Source: an uncultured Prevotellaceae bacterium
GTDB taxonomy: Bacteria > Bacteroidota > Bacteroidia > Bacteroidales > Bacteroidaceae
DNA: 64,000 nucleotides
Assembly (NCBI GenBank): GCA_900318775.1
Contig: ONLY01000001.1
Location: forward strand, 124,001-188,000
Direction: 5' to 3'
The first letter of the stretch is position 1; every line of letters begins with the position of its first letter. Under the pieces are notes generated by a model. That model did no database searches. It was given only the letters and a program-made list of their open reading frames with translations, and had not been told where the DNA came from. Shown one piece after another: positions 8,259 through 16,199 of the stretch. The position numbers and the translations under genes were made by a program.

Positions 8259-9284
8259 ATGAAGCATCTGTACAAGTTCATATTACTGTTTCTTGTAGTC
8301 ATTATCTTCTTTGTGCTCAACCTGTTGTTGGGCACGGTGAAGATTCCCGTTGATGCCATCCTCAGTATTCTAGTGGGGGATGATACGGTGTCGGAGATAT
8401 GGCGCAACATCATCCTCAGTTCTCGTGTGCCGCAGGCATTGACTGCTACGGTTGCGGGTGCAGGCTTGGCGGTGAGCGGCTTGCAGATGCAGACAGTCTT
8501 CCGCAATCCATTGGCAGGGCCTTCCGTGCTGGGCATCTCCAATGGTGCGTCATTGGGCGTCGCCTTTGTGGTGCTGCTGTCGGGCTCATTAGGGGGAGTG
8601 GCCCTCAGTCGACTCGGTTATCTGGGCGATGCCGCCATGTCGGTGGCTGCCATTGTGGGAGCTTTGGCGGTGATGGCGTTGATTTTGTATGTGTCGCAGA
8701 AGGTAAAGGGCAACGTCACCCTGCTCATCATCGGTGTGATGATAGGCTATCTTGCCACTGCTGTTATTGGTGTTCTGAAGTTTTTCTCGGCTGAAGAGGA
8801 CGTGAAGGCTTATGTGGTGTGGGGACTTGGCTCTTTTGCCCGTGTGTCGGGAGACCAGATGATGCTTTTCGTCTTGCTCATGACAGGCTTGTTGCCATTG
8901 AGCATGCTGCTGTGTAAAACCATGAACATCCTGCTGCTTGGCGATTGGTATGCCAGCAACCTTGGCTTGAACTTGCGGCGTGCACGGTTGCTTACCATTA
9001 GTTGTTCAGGAATTCTTGTTGCTATTGTTACAGCATATTGTGGACCAATCATGTTTATTGGTTTGGCGGTTCCGCACCTATGTCGTGCCCTGCTCCAGAC
9101 CAGCGACCACCGCATCCTTATGCCTGCCACCATGCTAACGGGTGCTGGTCTTGCTTTGGCGTGCAATCTTGTGGCCCGTATGCCTGGTTTCGAAGGAGCC
9201 CTGCCTGTCAATAGTGTCACGGCTCTTGTTGGTGCGCCTATCATCGCAGGTGTCCTGTTCCGCCGACATCAAGCCGTGGAATAG
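8259..9284 (+). CDS. FecCD/BtuC-family ABC transporter permease
   Basis: 341 residues with about ten hydrophobic segments. Family signatures are RVPQALTATVAGAGLAVSGLQMQTVFRNPLAGPSVLGI around 57-94, which contains the ABC-interacting loop, the central GNVTLLIIGVMIGYLATAVIGVLKFFS, and AYCGPIMFIGLAVPHLCRALL around 256-276. It forms the inner-membrane channel for iron chelates, heme or cobalamin with the binding protein encoded just upstream. A BtuD/FecE-type ATPase normally follows; here the next gene is an unrelated DUF3089 protein. The ATPase must therefore be encoded elsewhere or be shared with another transporter. Confidence 0.88.
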   Translation: MKHLYKFILLFLVVIIFFVLNLLLGTVKIPVDAILSILVGDDTVSEIWRNIILSSRVPQALTATVAGAGLAVSGLQMQTVFRNPLAGPSVLGISNGASLGVAFVVLLSGSLGGVALSRLGYLGDAAMSVAAIVGALAVMALILYVSQKVKGNVTLLIIGVMIGYLATAVIGVLKFFSAEEDVKAYVVWGLGSFARVSGDQMMLFVLLMTGLLPLSMLLCKTMNILLLGDWYASNLGLNLRRARLLTISCSGILVAIVTAYCGPIMFIGLAVPHLCRALLQTSDHRILMPATMLTGAGLALACNLVARMPGFEGALPVNSVTALVGAPIIAGVLFRRHQAVE

Positions 9285-9325
9285 AATCAAAAGTCATTCC
9301 GTTGCTGAAGAACTTGAACTAAATC

Positions 9326-10345
9326 ATGAAATATATGAAGAAACGAGTGAGACGTTGGTCGATTGCTGCCATTTTTGTATGCGCCATCATGTTACTCGGA
9401 TGGATGTTGTCCGCCGTCATCCCAGTAGCCGATTACACTGATAGAATCTTCGTCAGCAAAGGGCCGGCATTATTCATTCCTCAAGCCCCTGACTACGCGG
9501 ACTCGACGATGTGGATAACGAAAGATGGCGACACCCAAGGAACGGGTGCAGATATATTCTATGTGGTTTCAACGTGGGAAGAGGACTGGAAAGATGCCGA
9601 AGAACGTACAAGCCACTATGCTGACGTGTGGAACCCTACGCACCGTGAGCGCATGGCAAAGGAAATAAATAAGGTTGCTGCATATATGTCGCCAGGCAAT
9701 CGCTTTTATGCTCCTTATTATCGCCACACGACGATGGAGGCCTTTATGATGCAGAATGAGGACAGTACCAGGAACCGAGCGCGTTTAGCGATGACAGATG
9801 TGTGTGCTGCCTTTGACCACTTCCAAGCTCAGCGGGACAAGACACGACCGCTCATCATTGCTGGTTTTAGTCAGGGAGGTCTGGCTGTAGTGGAACTGCT
9901 GAAGCATATTAGCGACGAGACCTATAGCCAGTTGGCCGCAGCTTACGTCTTAGGCTATAAGGTGACGCCAGAGGACACGCTACAAACCACCCACATCAAA
10001 GCAGCACAGGGCGAGGCCGACACGGGTGTGACCATCTGTTATAATACGGTGAAGGATATCAAGTATATTCAGCCTGTTATCGCAGCCACATGTATGGGCA
10101 TCAATCCTGTTAATTGGCGCACAGACGCGACACCTGCCAAGCTACACGATACCATTACCGTTACGTTGTCGCCCGAGCACCACGTTCTTGTAGTCAAAGG
10201 CTATAGCGGTTCGGAGTATCATGCTTATAAGAACTTCATCAATGTGGGTGATATCCATAGCTGTGAACCTTGGCTCTATAGCGAGTGCCTGGCGAAGAAC
10301 ATTGCCATACGTGCTAAGGCTTGGCGTAAAGAGCATCAGCGCTAA
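9326..10345 (+). CDS. DUF3089 protein, probable membrane-anchored alpha/beta hydrolase
   Basis: 339 residues. A basic N-terminus and one hydrophobic segment (about 12-34) suggest a signal anchor. The body matches DUF3089, with RFYAPYYRHTTMEAF around 117-131 and the nucleophile-elbow motif GFSQGG around 180-185, as in alpha/beta hydrolases. A candidate catalytic His occurs in SPEHHVLVVKGYSGSEYH. Substrate is unknown. It is 41 bases downstream of the permease gene and may be cotranscribed, but a functional link to transport is not evident. An alternative ATG three codons in is possible. Confidence 0.7.
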   Translation: MKYMKKRVRRWSIAAIFVCAIMLLGWMLSAVIPVADYTDRIFVSKGPALFIPQAPDYADSTMWITKDGDTQGTGADIFYVVSTWEEDWKDAEERTSHYADVWNPTHRERMAKEINKVAAYMSPGNRFYAPYYRHTTMEAFMMQNEDSTRNRARLAMTDVCAAFDHFQAQRDKTRPLIIAGFSQGGLAVVELLKHISDETYSQLAAAYVLGYKVTPEDTLQTTHIKAAQGEADTGVTICYNTVKDIKYIQPVIAATCMGINPVNWRTDATPAKLHDTITVTLSPEHHVLVVKGYSGSEYHAYKNFINVGDIHSCEPWLYSECLAKNIAIRAKAWRKEHQR

Positions 10346-10363
10346 ATGGTTCGCTTAGCAAGT

Positions 10364-10942
10364 CTATTGTGCTCTTTTCTGTTCGATATAGCGCTTGAAG
10401 TATTCCTTTTCAGAGCCGCCATCTTCTTCGGTTATGAAGTCATCAACAAACCAGTCGTTACGTTCAAAGCGTAACGCGAGGATGACAGCGTAGGAACTCC
10501 CGATATTCTCCTCATTCACCTTGGCGATAGCCGTTGAGTCAGTGAGGTTGCTGATGGTTACAGTCTTGCAGGTGAAGTCGGTGTCGTCTTGCGAGTTCGT
10601 CCAGTGGTCGTAGTCAAGCAGGATGTCGTCTTCATCCTCTAAGTCTAGTGCATCCTTCATTAGGGCCTTGTAACGTGTAGAGCAGTAGATGCTGTCAAGG
10701 TTTGCGCGTGGAGCCATCAGCCTCGTGCCCGTCTCGTCATATTGAGGATTGTCGTAGCAGCGATAGATGGCAGCGATACGCTGCTGGATGTATTCAGCGG
10801 TATGCTTTCTTGCTTTAGAAACCGCTTTCGTTTTTACCGATGCGGGGACTGTTGCCTTTGAGGCACTGGTCTCCGTCTTCTTGCTTGTTCCGCAAGCAGC
10901 TAATGCTATTGCTGCTGCGGCTATGAGAATCTCTTTCTTCAT
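10364..10942 (-). CDS. Small lipoprotein, DUF3828-like
   Basis: 192 residues with lipobox LAAC (Cys17), then a low-complexity Ser/Thr/Lys/Ala linker to about residue 48 and a compact domain. That domain shows STRYKALMKDALDL, a DFTCKTVTISNLTDSTAIAKVNEE core and a terminal YAVILALRFERNDWFVDDFI. This pattern resembles DUF3828-type periplasmic domains of the SnoaL/NTF2-like kind; the assignment is tentative and no ligand can be named. Its ATG begins one base after the yjbQ stop, so the two are translationally linked. It converges with the DUF3089 gene with an 18-base gap. Confidence 0.55.
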   Translation of the reverse strand: MKKEILIAAAAIALAACGTSKKTETSASKATVPASVKTKAVSKARKHTAEYIQQRIAAIYRCYDNPQYDETGTRLMAPRANLDSIYCSTRYKALMKDALDLEDEDDILLDYDHWTNSQDDTDFTCKTVTISNLTDSTAIAKVNEENIGSSYAVILALRFERNDWFVDDFITEEDGGSEKEYFKRYIEQKRAQ

Positions 10943-10943
10943 G

Positions 10944-11357
10944 CTATTCTCCCATAATAGTTACGACTAATTCCCTTGAACCGCCATAGTTGCGGTACTC
11001 GCAGAAATAGATGCCCTGCCAAGTGCCGAGGTTGAGATGACCATTGGTGATGGGGATAGTGATGCTGACGCCGCTTAAAGTCGATTTCGCGTGGGCGGGC
11101 ATGTCGTCTGCACCTTCCAGGGTGTGCTCGTATGCAGGGTCGTTCTCTGGTGCCAGACGGTTGAAGATTGTCTCCATGTCCACTCGCACATCAGGATCGC
11201 AGTTTTCATTGATGCTCAGTCCGCAACTGGTGTGCTTAGTGAAGATGTTCACGATGCCCGTCTTTGGCAACTTTGGCAACTGGCTCATGATTTCGCTTGT
11301 TACCAAGTGGAAGCCTCTTCGTTTAGGCTTCAAGGTTATTTCAACTTGCTGTATCAT
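10944..11357 (-). CDS. yjbQ: YjbQ/UPF0047 family protein
   Basis: 137 residues from the ATG at 11357. A longer frame upstream to 11408 exists, but MIQQVEITLKPKRRGFHLV is the conserved start of the family. Signatures are IFTKHTSCGLSINENCDPDVRVDM around 39-62 and HLNLGTWQGIYFCEYRNYGGSRELVVTIMGE at the end. Members have been reported to show weak thiamine-phosphate synthase activity, but their true role is unclear. The gene lies 71 bases downstream of the last corrin-ring gene on the same strand and directly before a lipoprotein, so it may be read through from the cob operon. No catalytic link to B12 is known. Confidence 0.85.
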   Translation of the reverse strand: MIQQVEITLKPKRRGFHLVTSEIMSQLPKLPKTGIVNIFTKHTSCGLSINENCDPDVRVDMETIFNRLAPENDPAYEHTLEGADDMPAHAKSTLSGVSITIPITNGHLNLGTWQGIYFCEYRNYGGSRELVVTIMGE

Positions 11358-11428
11358 TGTTCTTGTATTGCTTGTTTCAATGGAATTGAGTAATGAGTGA
11401 TGTGCCATCGCAGGATATGGTGTGTAGC

Positions 11429-13159
11429 TTATGCACCGTAGATGTGCCCGTTGTCGTCAATGAGGAGAATTGTCAATTCCCCTTGAGGAAGAAGGGAACG
11501 GCAATGTTGTTCACAATGACCAATTACCGTTTTGGCAAAGTCCGTGATATGTTCAGCAGGGATGATGCTCCAAAGTTCTCTGGCCAAGGTGATGCCAGTG
11601 GCTTTGGCAATGACTTCCGTGTCACATCCCGCTTCGAGCAACATCTCGTTGATGAACGCTTTGTTCATCGTCTGCTTCTTGCTATGTGTGTCAAGGTGTC
11701 CTTCTGCCAGTTTCACGGCCTTGCCCAGCATGATGCCGAGGGTGACGTGTGGTAGTTGCAGCTCGTTTGCTATCCTTAAGGTTTCGCCGATGGCGTTGCC
11801 ATACTCTACAAAGGCTTGTTGTGGAAGGTGAGGGTAGTTCTGTTGCAGGAAGTTCTCGCTTTTCATTCCGCTGTGAAGAACCACACGTTCAGTGCCCGAG
11901 GCTTTCGCTACCTCCAAGCATTTGTGTATGCTTTCAATAAACGCTTCCTCCGAGAATGGCTTTACAATGCCCGATACACCGATGATGCTGATGCCTCCCT
12001 CGATGCCAAGACGTGGGTTGAACGTGCGGCGAGCAATCTCTGCACCTTGAGGCACGCTGATAGTGATGCAGACCTCTTCCTTGATGTTATCCCGCATCAT
12101 TTGCCGAGGAGCCTTGTTGATAGCGGATTCGCCTGCGGGGTAGTCAAAGCCTGGCAGCGTAAAGCGTCCCACGCCTTCTCCGCCGATTATCTCAAACCGT
12201 TCGCTCCGTTCCACTTGGGCACGAATCTCAATGCCGTCCGTTACATCGGGGTCGTCTCCTGCCTCCTTGATGCAAAAGGCATAGCCGTCACCGTATCCCA
12301 CTGCTACATGAATCGTTTCTCCATTAGGCAGTCTGACTGGTACGTTGTCTGGAGCTTCACCTGTTATCAACCGTATTGTTGCAGCCACTGCAGCTGCTGT
12401 GGCACAGGTGCCTGTAGTTAGCCCGCTGTGCAAGGGGTAGAAGTCGGGGAGAAACCTCTCCACCATCCTCCTGAGTCCGTGCTCGCCATTCACTTGGTGG
12501 AATACCTTGGGCGTCTCAGGACGCTTGATGGCATACATCTTCATGCCCATCCTTCTGGCCTCCTCCACCTTTTCCACAAAGCCGCCAGTCTCTCCGCTTT
12601 CCTTCATCAGCATGGCATCGGCATCAGGCGTTTGGGGATAGAAGCACAATTGCTCGTCCGTAGCCCCCTGCTCATGAGCCAAGTGTATGCTGCTTTCTCG
12701 GTTTAGGATTCGGTAGCGTACGGATATGCCCCGTTCTTCCAGCGGCTTTAGCTTGGCAATGCTCTGCACGCCCGTTGTAGCCAGCAGCACATGGCAATCC
12801 ACTTTGTTGAGGGCGTCATCGAAGTCGTCACACCAAATGATGTCCGCCTCCCTTTGGGGAAAGATGCGCTCAAAGCGAATGGCGGGGATGTCCAGTTGTT
12901 CAGCCACCTTCGCCACTGTTTGGTGCAGCACTTCGGCAAAGGGGTGCGCAGCATCCACCAGCAGTCCTACGTTGTGTGTGCGGCAAAAGGAGATCATGGT
13001 CTCCTTGTCCATCACACCGCTCAAAGGGATGCCGTGGTGGAGCGAAACGTCCTGTTCGCCCGTTTTTGTGCTGTAGTAGAAGGGATTTCCAGCCTCTTCC
13101 AGCGCTTCGATGGATTTGCGGCCCTCTGTTGTGCCGCCAAACACCAAGATGCTCTTCAT
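11429..13159 (-). CDS. cbiJD: CbiJ-CbiD fusion: precorrin-6A reductase plus cobalt-precorrin-5B C1-methyltransferase
   Basis: 576 residues from MKSILVFGGTTEGRK; a longer upstream frame lacks homology and would overlap the previous gene. Residues 1-240 are CbiJ/CobK (Rossmann-like GGTTEGR start, LLVDAAHPFA around 67-75, LLATTGVQSI around 125-134), the NADH-dependent reductase of precorrin-6A. Residues 243-576 are CbiD (SGLTTGTCATAAA near the start, PHVTLGIMLGKAVKLAEGHLDTHS near the end), the C1-methyltransferase of the anaerobic pathway. The two enzymes act one step apart on the ring, so fusion may channel intermediates. It is the last of four fused corrin genes, 19 bases after cbiGF. The presence of CbiD and CbiG marks the oxygen-independent route. 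Confidence 0.92.
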   Translation of the reverse strand: MKSILVFGGTTEGRKSIEALEEAGNPFYYSTKTGEQDVSLHHGIPLSGVMDKETMISFCRTHNVGLLVDAAHPFAEVLHQTVAKVAEQLDIPAIRFERIFPQREADIIWCDDFDDALNKVDCHVLLATTGVQSIAKLKPLEERGISVRYRILNRESSIHLAHEQGATDEQLCFYPQTPDADAMLMKESGETGGFVEKVEEARRMGMKMYAIKRPETPKVFHQVNGEHGLRRMVERFLPDFYPLHSGLTTGTCATAAAVAATIRLITGEAPDNVPVRLPNGETIHVAVGYGDGYAFCIKEAGDDPDVTDGIEIRAQVERSERFEIIGGEGVGRFTLPGFDYPAGESAINKAPRQMMRDNIKEEVCITISVPQGAEIARRTFNPRLGIEGGISIIGVSGIVKPFSEEAFIESIHKCLEVAKASGTERVVLHSGMKSENFLQQNYPHLPQQAFVEYGNAIGETLRIANELQLPHVTLGIMLGKAVKLAEGHLDTHSKKQTMNKAFINEMLLEAGCDTEVIAKATGITLARELWSIIPAEHITDFAKTVIGHCEQHCRSLLPQGELTILLIDDNGHIYGA

Positions 13160-13178
13160 GCTTGCAGAGATGCGAATA

Positions 13179-14966
13179 TCACTCCCCTTTTCTGAACAGG
13201 TGGGTAAAACTCTTATTGTATAGTTCGGAAAGACCTTGTCTGTTATCGATGGCTTCGCCGACCACAAGCATGGTCGTTAGCGTGAGCTTGTTGTCATGCA
13301 CGATTTTGGCAAGGTCCTTGAGTTTGCCTCGGTAGATGTGCTGGTCGGGCCAGGTCAAATGATAGCAGGCAGCTACGGGGGTGTCCTCTGGATACTCTTG
13401 CAGCAGTTGTGCCTGCACGTCGTCCACAATGGAAGCGCTGAGGAAGATGCACATGGTGCTTTGGCTTCGGGCGAGGAGGTGCAACTGCTCCTTCTCAGGC
13501 ATCGGTGTGCGTCCTTCCCCTCTAGTGAGGATGATGGTCTGGGTCCGTTCAGGAATGGTAAACTGGCTTCTAAGCTCAGCTGCAGCTGCTAAGAACGACG
13601 AAATGCCCGGTGTGATGTGGTAGGACATTTGATGCTGGTCGAAGAAAGCCATCTGTTCCTGAATGGCGCCGAAGATGCAAGGGTCACCCGTGTGGAGGCG
13701 TACGATGAAGTGCCCTTGGTCGTAGTGTTTCTTCATCAGTTCGCATTGCTCCTCCAGGTTCATGTCGGCACTGCTTCTCACCACTGCGCCTGGTTTGTGG
13801 CAGTCCGTCAGAGCCTTTGGTACGAGCGAGCCCGCATAAAGGATGAGGTCTGCTTTCTCCAGCATCTTTCGGCCTCTGACGCTCACCAAGTCCGGGTCGC
13901 CAGGTCCTGCGCCGACAATCTCGATGTGTCCCTTCGTCTCTCTCTCATACTGCCTGTCGATGGCGACAGCCGCAGTCCAGTTCTTGCCCTTGAGTTTACG
14001 AAGGACCAGCCTGCCATGATGAGCGCCCAAGATGGCAGCGGCTTCACACACGCTGGGAGTGCCCACATGCTTGGCGACAGTTTTGCTGGGATTCGGCACA
14101 TCCACTTTTGCCAGTTCATCAGCTGTGAAGAAGCGTACTTTGTGACCGTAGTACAATTGGCGCTGTATGTAGGGCTCATCGGCTTTCACGTCGATGGTGC
14201 AGTACTCCCGTATGCTTTCTGGCAGGATGCCCATGTCGCCTATGTGGTTGTTGATTTCCTGATGGATTTCATCAGCAGGATGTGCTTGGTGCGCCAGTCC
14301 CACTCCCAGCGTCATGACGCGTGGCACATAGTGGATGGTGGGGATGCCTATTGGGAGCAGCTCGTTATGGGGCGAGACGATGATATAGAGCTGGAAGTTC
14401 CCCTTCTTCAATTCGTCAAAGCCACTAACCAATGTGACGTGTTCTGGCAATGTCCTCTCCATATACTCCGTTCCTTCGTCGCGGGCACGGAGATAGAGTG
14501 CGGTAGGCTGCTTGTTGACAAAGCGGTAGATGCAGTCATTCAGCGTCAAGTCCTGCATGGGTGCTTCGAACAGTAGTGTCCAGCCGAATTGATTGGCCAG
14601 TGTGTCAAGTGCCCACAGCCCCGCATTGTCACTTTGGGTGGTAATGATAGGGTTTGCGCCGATGATGGAAGCCACCTCTTGCGTCAAGTCGTTTGCCCCG
14701 CCGATGTGGCCGGAGAGTACTGAGATGGCGTTCATCCCGAGACTGTCCACACACACCACCGCAGGGTCCGTGTGCTTGTCCTCCACATAGGGGGCGATAG
14801 TGCGCACACAGATGCCCATTGCCCCGATGAAGATGAAGGCGTCAAAGTTCTTCCATTGAGCGCCTACTTCCGTGCGCTGAATGGCGTGCGCCTTCAGTTG
14901 GCGTTGCAGGGTTGAGGCTATGTCGATGCCAGCCTCGCTGATTGGTATGATAGCTATTTTCTGCAT
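13179..14966 (-). CDS. cbiGF: CbiG-CbiF fusion: cobalt-precorrin-5A hydrolase plus cobalt-precorrin-4 C11-methyltransferase
   Basis: 595 residues from MQKIAIIPISEAG. Residues 1-342 are CbiG, seen in FIGAMGICVRTIAPYVEDKHTDPAVVCVD around 47-75, SVLSGHIGGANDLTQ around 82-96 and GVGLAHQAHPADEI around 221-234. CbiG opens the delta-lactone and releases acetaldehyde during ring contraction. Residues 347-595 are CbiF/CobM, an S-adenosylmethionine tetrapyrrole methylase with IVGAGPGDPDLVSVRG at its start and LHTGDPCIFGA further in. The enzymes act consecutively. The start overlaps the end of cbiET by 13 bases, indicating coupled translation. Confidence 0.92.
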   Translation of the reverse strand: MQKIAIIPISEAGIDIASTLQRQLKAHAIQRTEVGAQWKNFDAFIFIGAMGICVRTIAPYVEDKHTDPAVVCVDSLGMNAISVLSGHIGGANDLTQEVASIIGANPIITTQSDNAGLWALDTLANQFGWTLLFEAPMQDLTLNDCIYRFVNKQPTALYLRARDEGTEYMERTLPEHVTLVSGFDELKKGNFQLYIIVSPHNELLPIGIPTIHYVPRVMTLGVGLAHQAHPADEIHQEINNHIGDMGILPESIREYCTIDVKADEPYIQRQLYYGHKVRFFTADELAKVDVPNPSKTVAKHVGTPSVCEAAAILGAHHGRLVLRKLKGKNWTAAVAIDRQYERETKGHIEIVGAGPGDPDLVSVRGRKMLEKADLILYAGSLVPKALTDCHKPGAVVRSSADMNLEEQCELMKKHYDQGHFIVRLHTGDPCIFGAIQEQMAFFDQHQMSYHITPGISSFLAAAAELRSQFTIPERTQTIILTRGEGRTPMPEKEQLHLLARSQSTMCIFLSASIVDDVQAQLLQEYPEDTPVAACYHLTWPDQHIYRGKLKDLAKIVHDNKLTLTTMLVVGEAIDNRQGLSELYNKSFTHLFRKGE

Positions 14967-16165
14967 CGTAAGATTGTGATAGGATGATGATTGTTCAGTT
15001 GTATTCTTGTGGGCGGGTCTTGTCGGAGCCCTAATTCCGTGCAGGCCTCGTTCCATAGTTTCTGGCTGTCGATGCTGACCTTCGGGGCAACGACGCTGTT
15101 GAAGACAATGACACCATCGTCATTCAGCACCGTTATAATCTTTGCCAAAATCTCTTTGAGATGGCCGCCATGACCGCCAATAAAGACAGCGTCAGGAGCC
15201 GGGATGTTCTCGCAACAGGCAGAGCAGAAGTCACCGATGTGTATGTGGATGCCTGGGGCATGAAAGTGGCGTGCGTTCTCTTGGATAATGGACTCGCATT
15301 CAGGCCGAATCTCAAACGCCTCAATGTGAAGATGGGGGAACTGCAGATGTGCCTCAATGCTGACGCTGCCCGTGCAGAAGCCGATGTCCCAGAACACTTG
15401 TCGTCTGGGCAAGTCAAGAGCTTGGAGAGTCAGCAGCCGGATAGGCATCTTCGTAATCATCTTCTCCCTGCCGTCCAGCAGCGAGAATTCCTCCTCCGGA
15501 AGGCCCCATCTGCGTGGGTGACTGCCCGTAAGGATGAGGCAGTTGGGCATGGAGAACTCTTGCACGGAAGCCTTTTCCAGCGAAAGAAAAGAAACTTTCT
15601 CAATGCCTGGATTGCCGAGATGCTCGCCCACACACATCCGATAGTCCGTGAACCCATAGTCAAGCATACGTTGGGCAATGGTGGCAGGGGTATGCTCCTT
15701 GTCTGTCAGGACGCCAATTTTTGTAGCACCTTCCATCAAGGCGCGGTCAAACTCCTGCCAGGGGCGTCCTGTGAGTGAGACGATGCGCATGTCGTGATAG
15801 GGCATCACTAAACGGTGTGCCAGCATCTGCAAGGAGTTGAAGGTAGGGAACACCTTTATCTCCGCATCCGGCATCTTGCGCTTGATGGTATTAGCAAAGC
15901 CAAAGAACAGCGGGTCGCCCGAAGCAAAGACGATGATAGTTGACAGCTGACAGTTGACAGCTGCCAGTTGGTACTGCTCAAATACGTCATCGAGCGGAAC
16001 GGTAATATCAATCCATTCCGCATCTTCGGGCAACAGCGGTGCCACAATCTCATGGTGGCGCTTGCCGCCCGAGAATATTTTTCCGTTCTTGATGGCCTCC
16101 AGCACTTCGGGAGGGAAGAATGGCTTGGGGCTGTCGGTAATGCCAATAACGATGAATTTTGTCAT
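14954..16165 (-). CDS. cbiET: CbiE-CbiT (CobL): cobalt-precorrin-7 C5- and precorrin-6B C15-methyltransferase
   Basis: 403 residues. Residues 1-205 are CbiE, a tetrapyrrole methylase with IIVFASGDPLFFGFANTI around 77-94 and FNSLQMLAHRLVMPYHDM around 110-127. Residues 210-403 are CbiT, a class I methyltransferase with GSHPRRWGLPEEEF as linker and the SAM motif VFWDIGFCTGSVSIEA. It methylates C5 and C15 and decarboxylates the C12 acetate. An oddity: residues 64-76 (QYQLAAVNCQLST) are encoded by a short tandem repeat that interrupts the usual path from the beta strand to the ASGDP motif (see 15938-15971). The reading frame is intact. It follows cobJ-cbiC by 34 bases. Confidence 0.92.
   Translation of the reverse strand: MTKFIVIGITDSPKPFFPPEVLEAIKNGKIFSGGKRHHEIVAPLLPEDAEWIDITVPLDDVFEQYQLAAVNCQLSTIIVFASGDPLFFGFANTIKRKMPDAEIKVFPTFNSLQMLAHRLVMPYHDMRIVSLTGRPWQEFDRALMEGATKIGVLTDKEHTPATIAQRMLDYGFTDYRMCVGEHLGNPGIEKVSFLSLEKASVQEFSMPNCLILTGSHPRRWGLPEEEFSLLDGREKMITKMPIRLLTLQALDLPRRQVFWDIGFCTGSVSIEAHLQFPHLHIEAFEIRPECESIIQENARHFHAPGIHIHIGDFCSACCENIPAPDAVFIGGHGGHLKEILAKIITVLNDDGVIVFNSVVAPKVSIDSQKLWNEACTELGLRQDPPTRIQLNNHHPITILRCRK
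15938..15971. repeat. Short tandem repeat of TTGACAG/CTGACAG type inside cbiE
   Basis: The plus strand reads AGTTGACAGCTGACAGTTG then ACAGCTGCCAGTTGG, about four to five imperfect 7-base units. It contributes roughly 11 residues (about 64-76) to CbiE in frame. The same 7-mer style of repeat is, to my recollection, common between genes in Prevotella-like genomes; its presence inside a conserved enzyme is unusual. Confidence 0.6.
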
Positions 16166-16199
16166 AACGATGAACTCTCTATTGCCCGCTATCAGTTCT

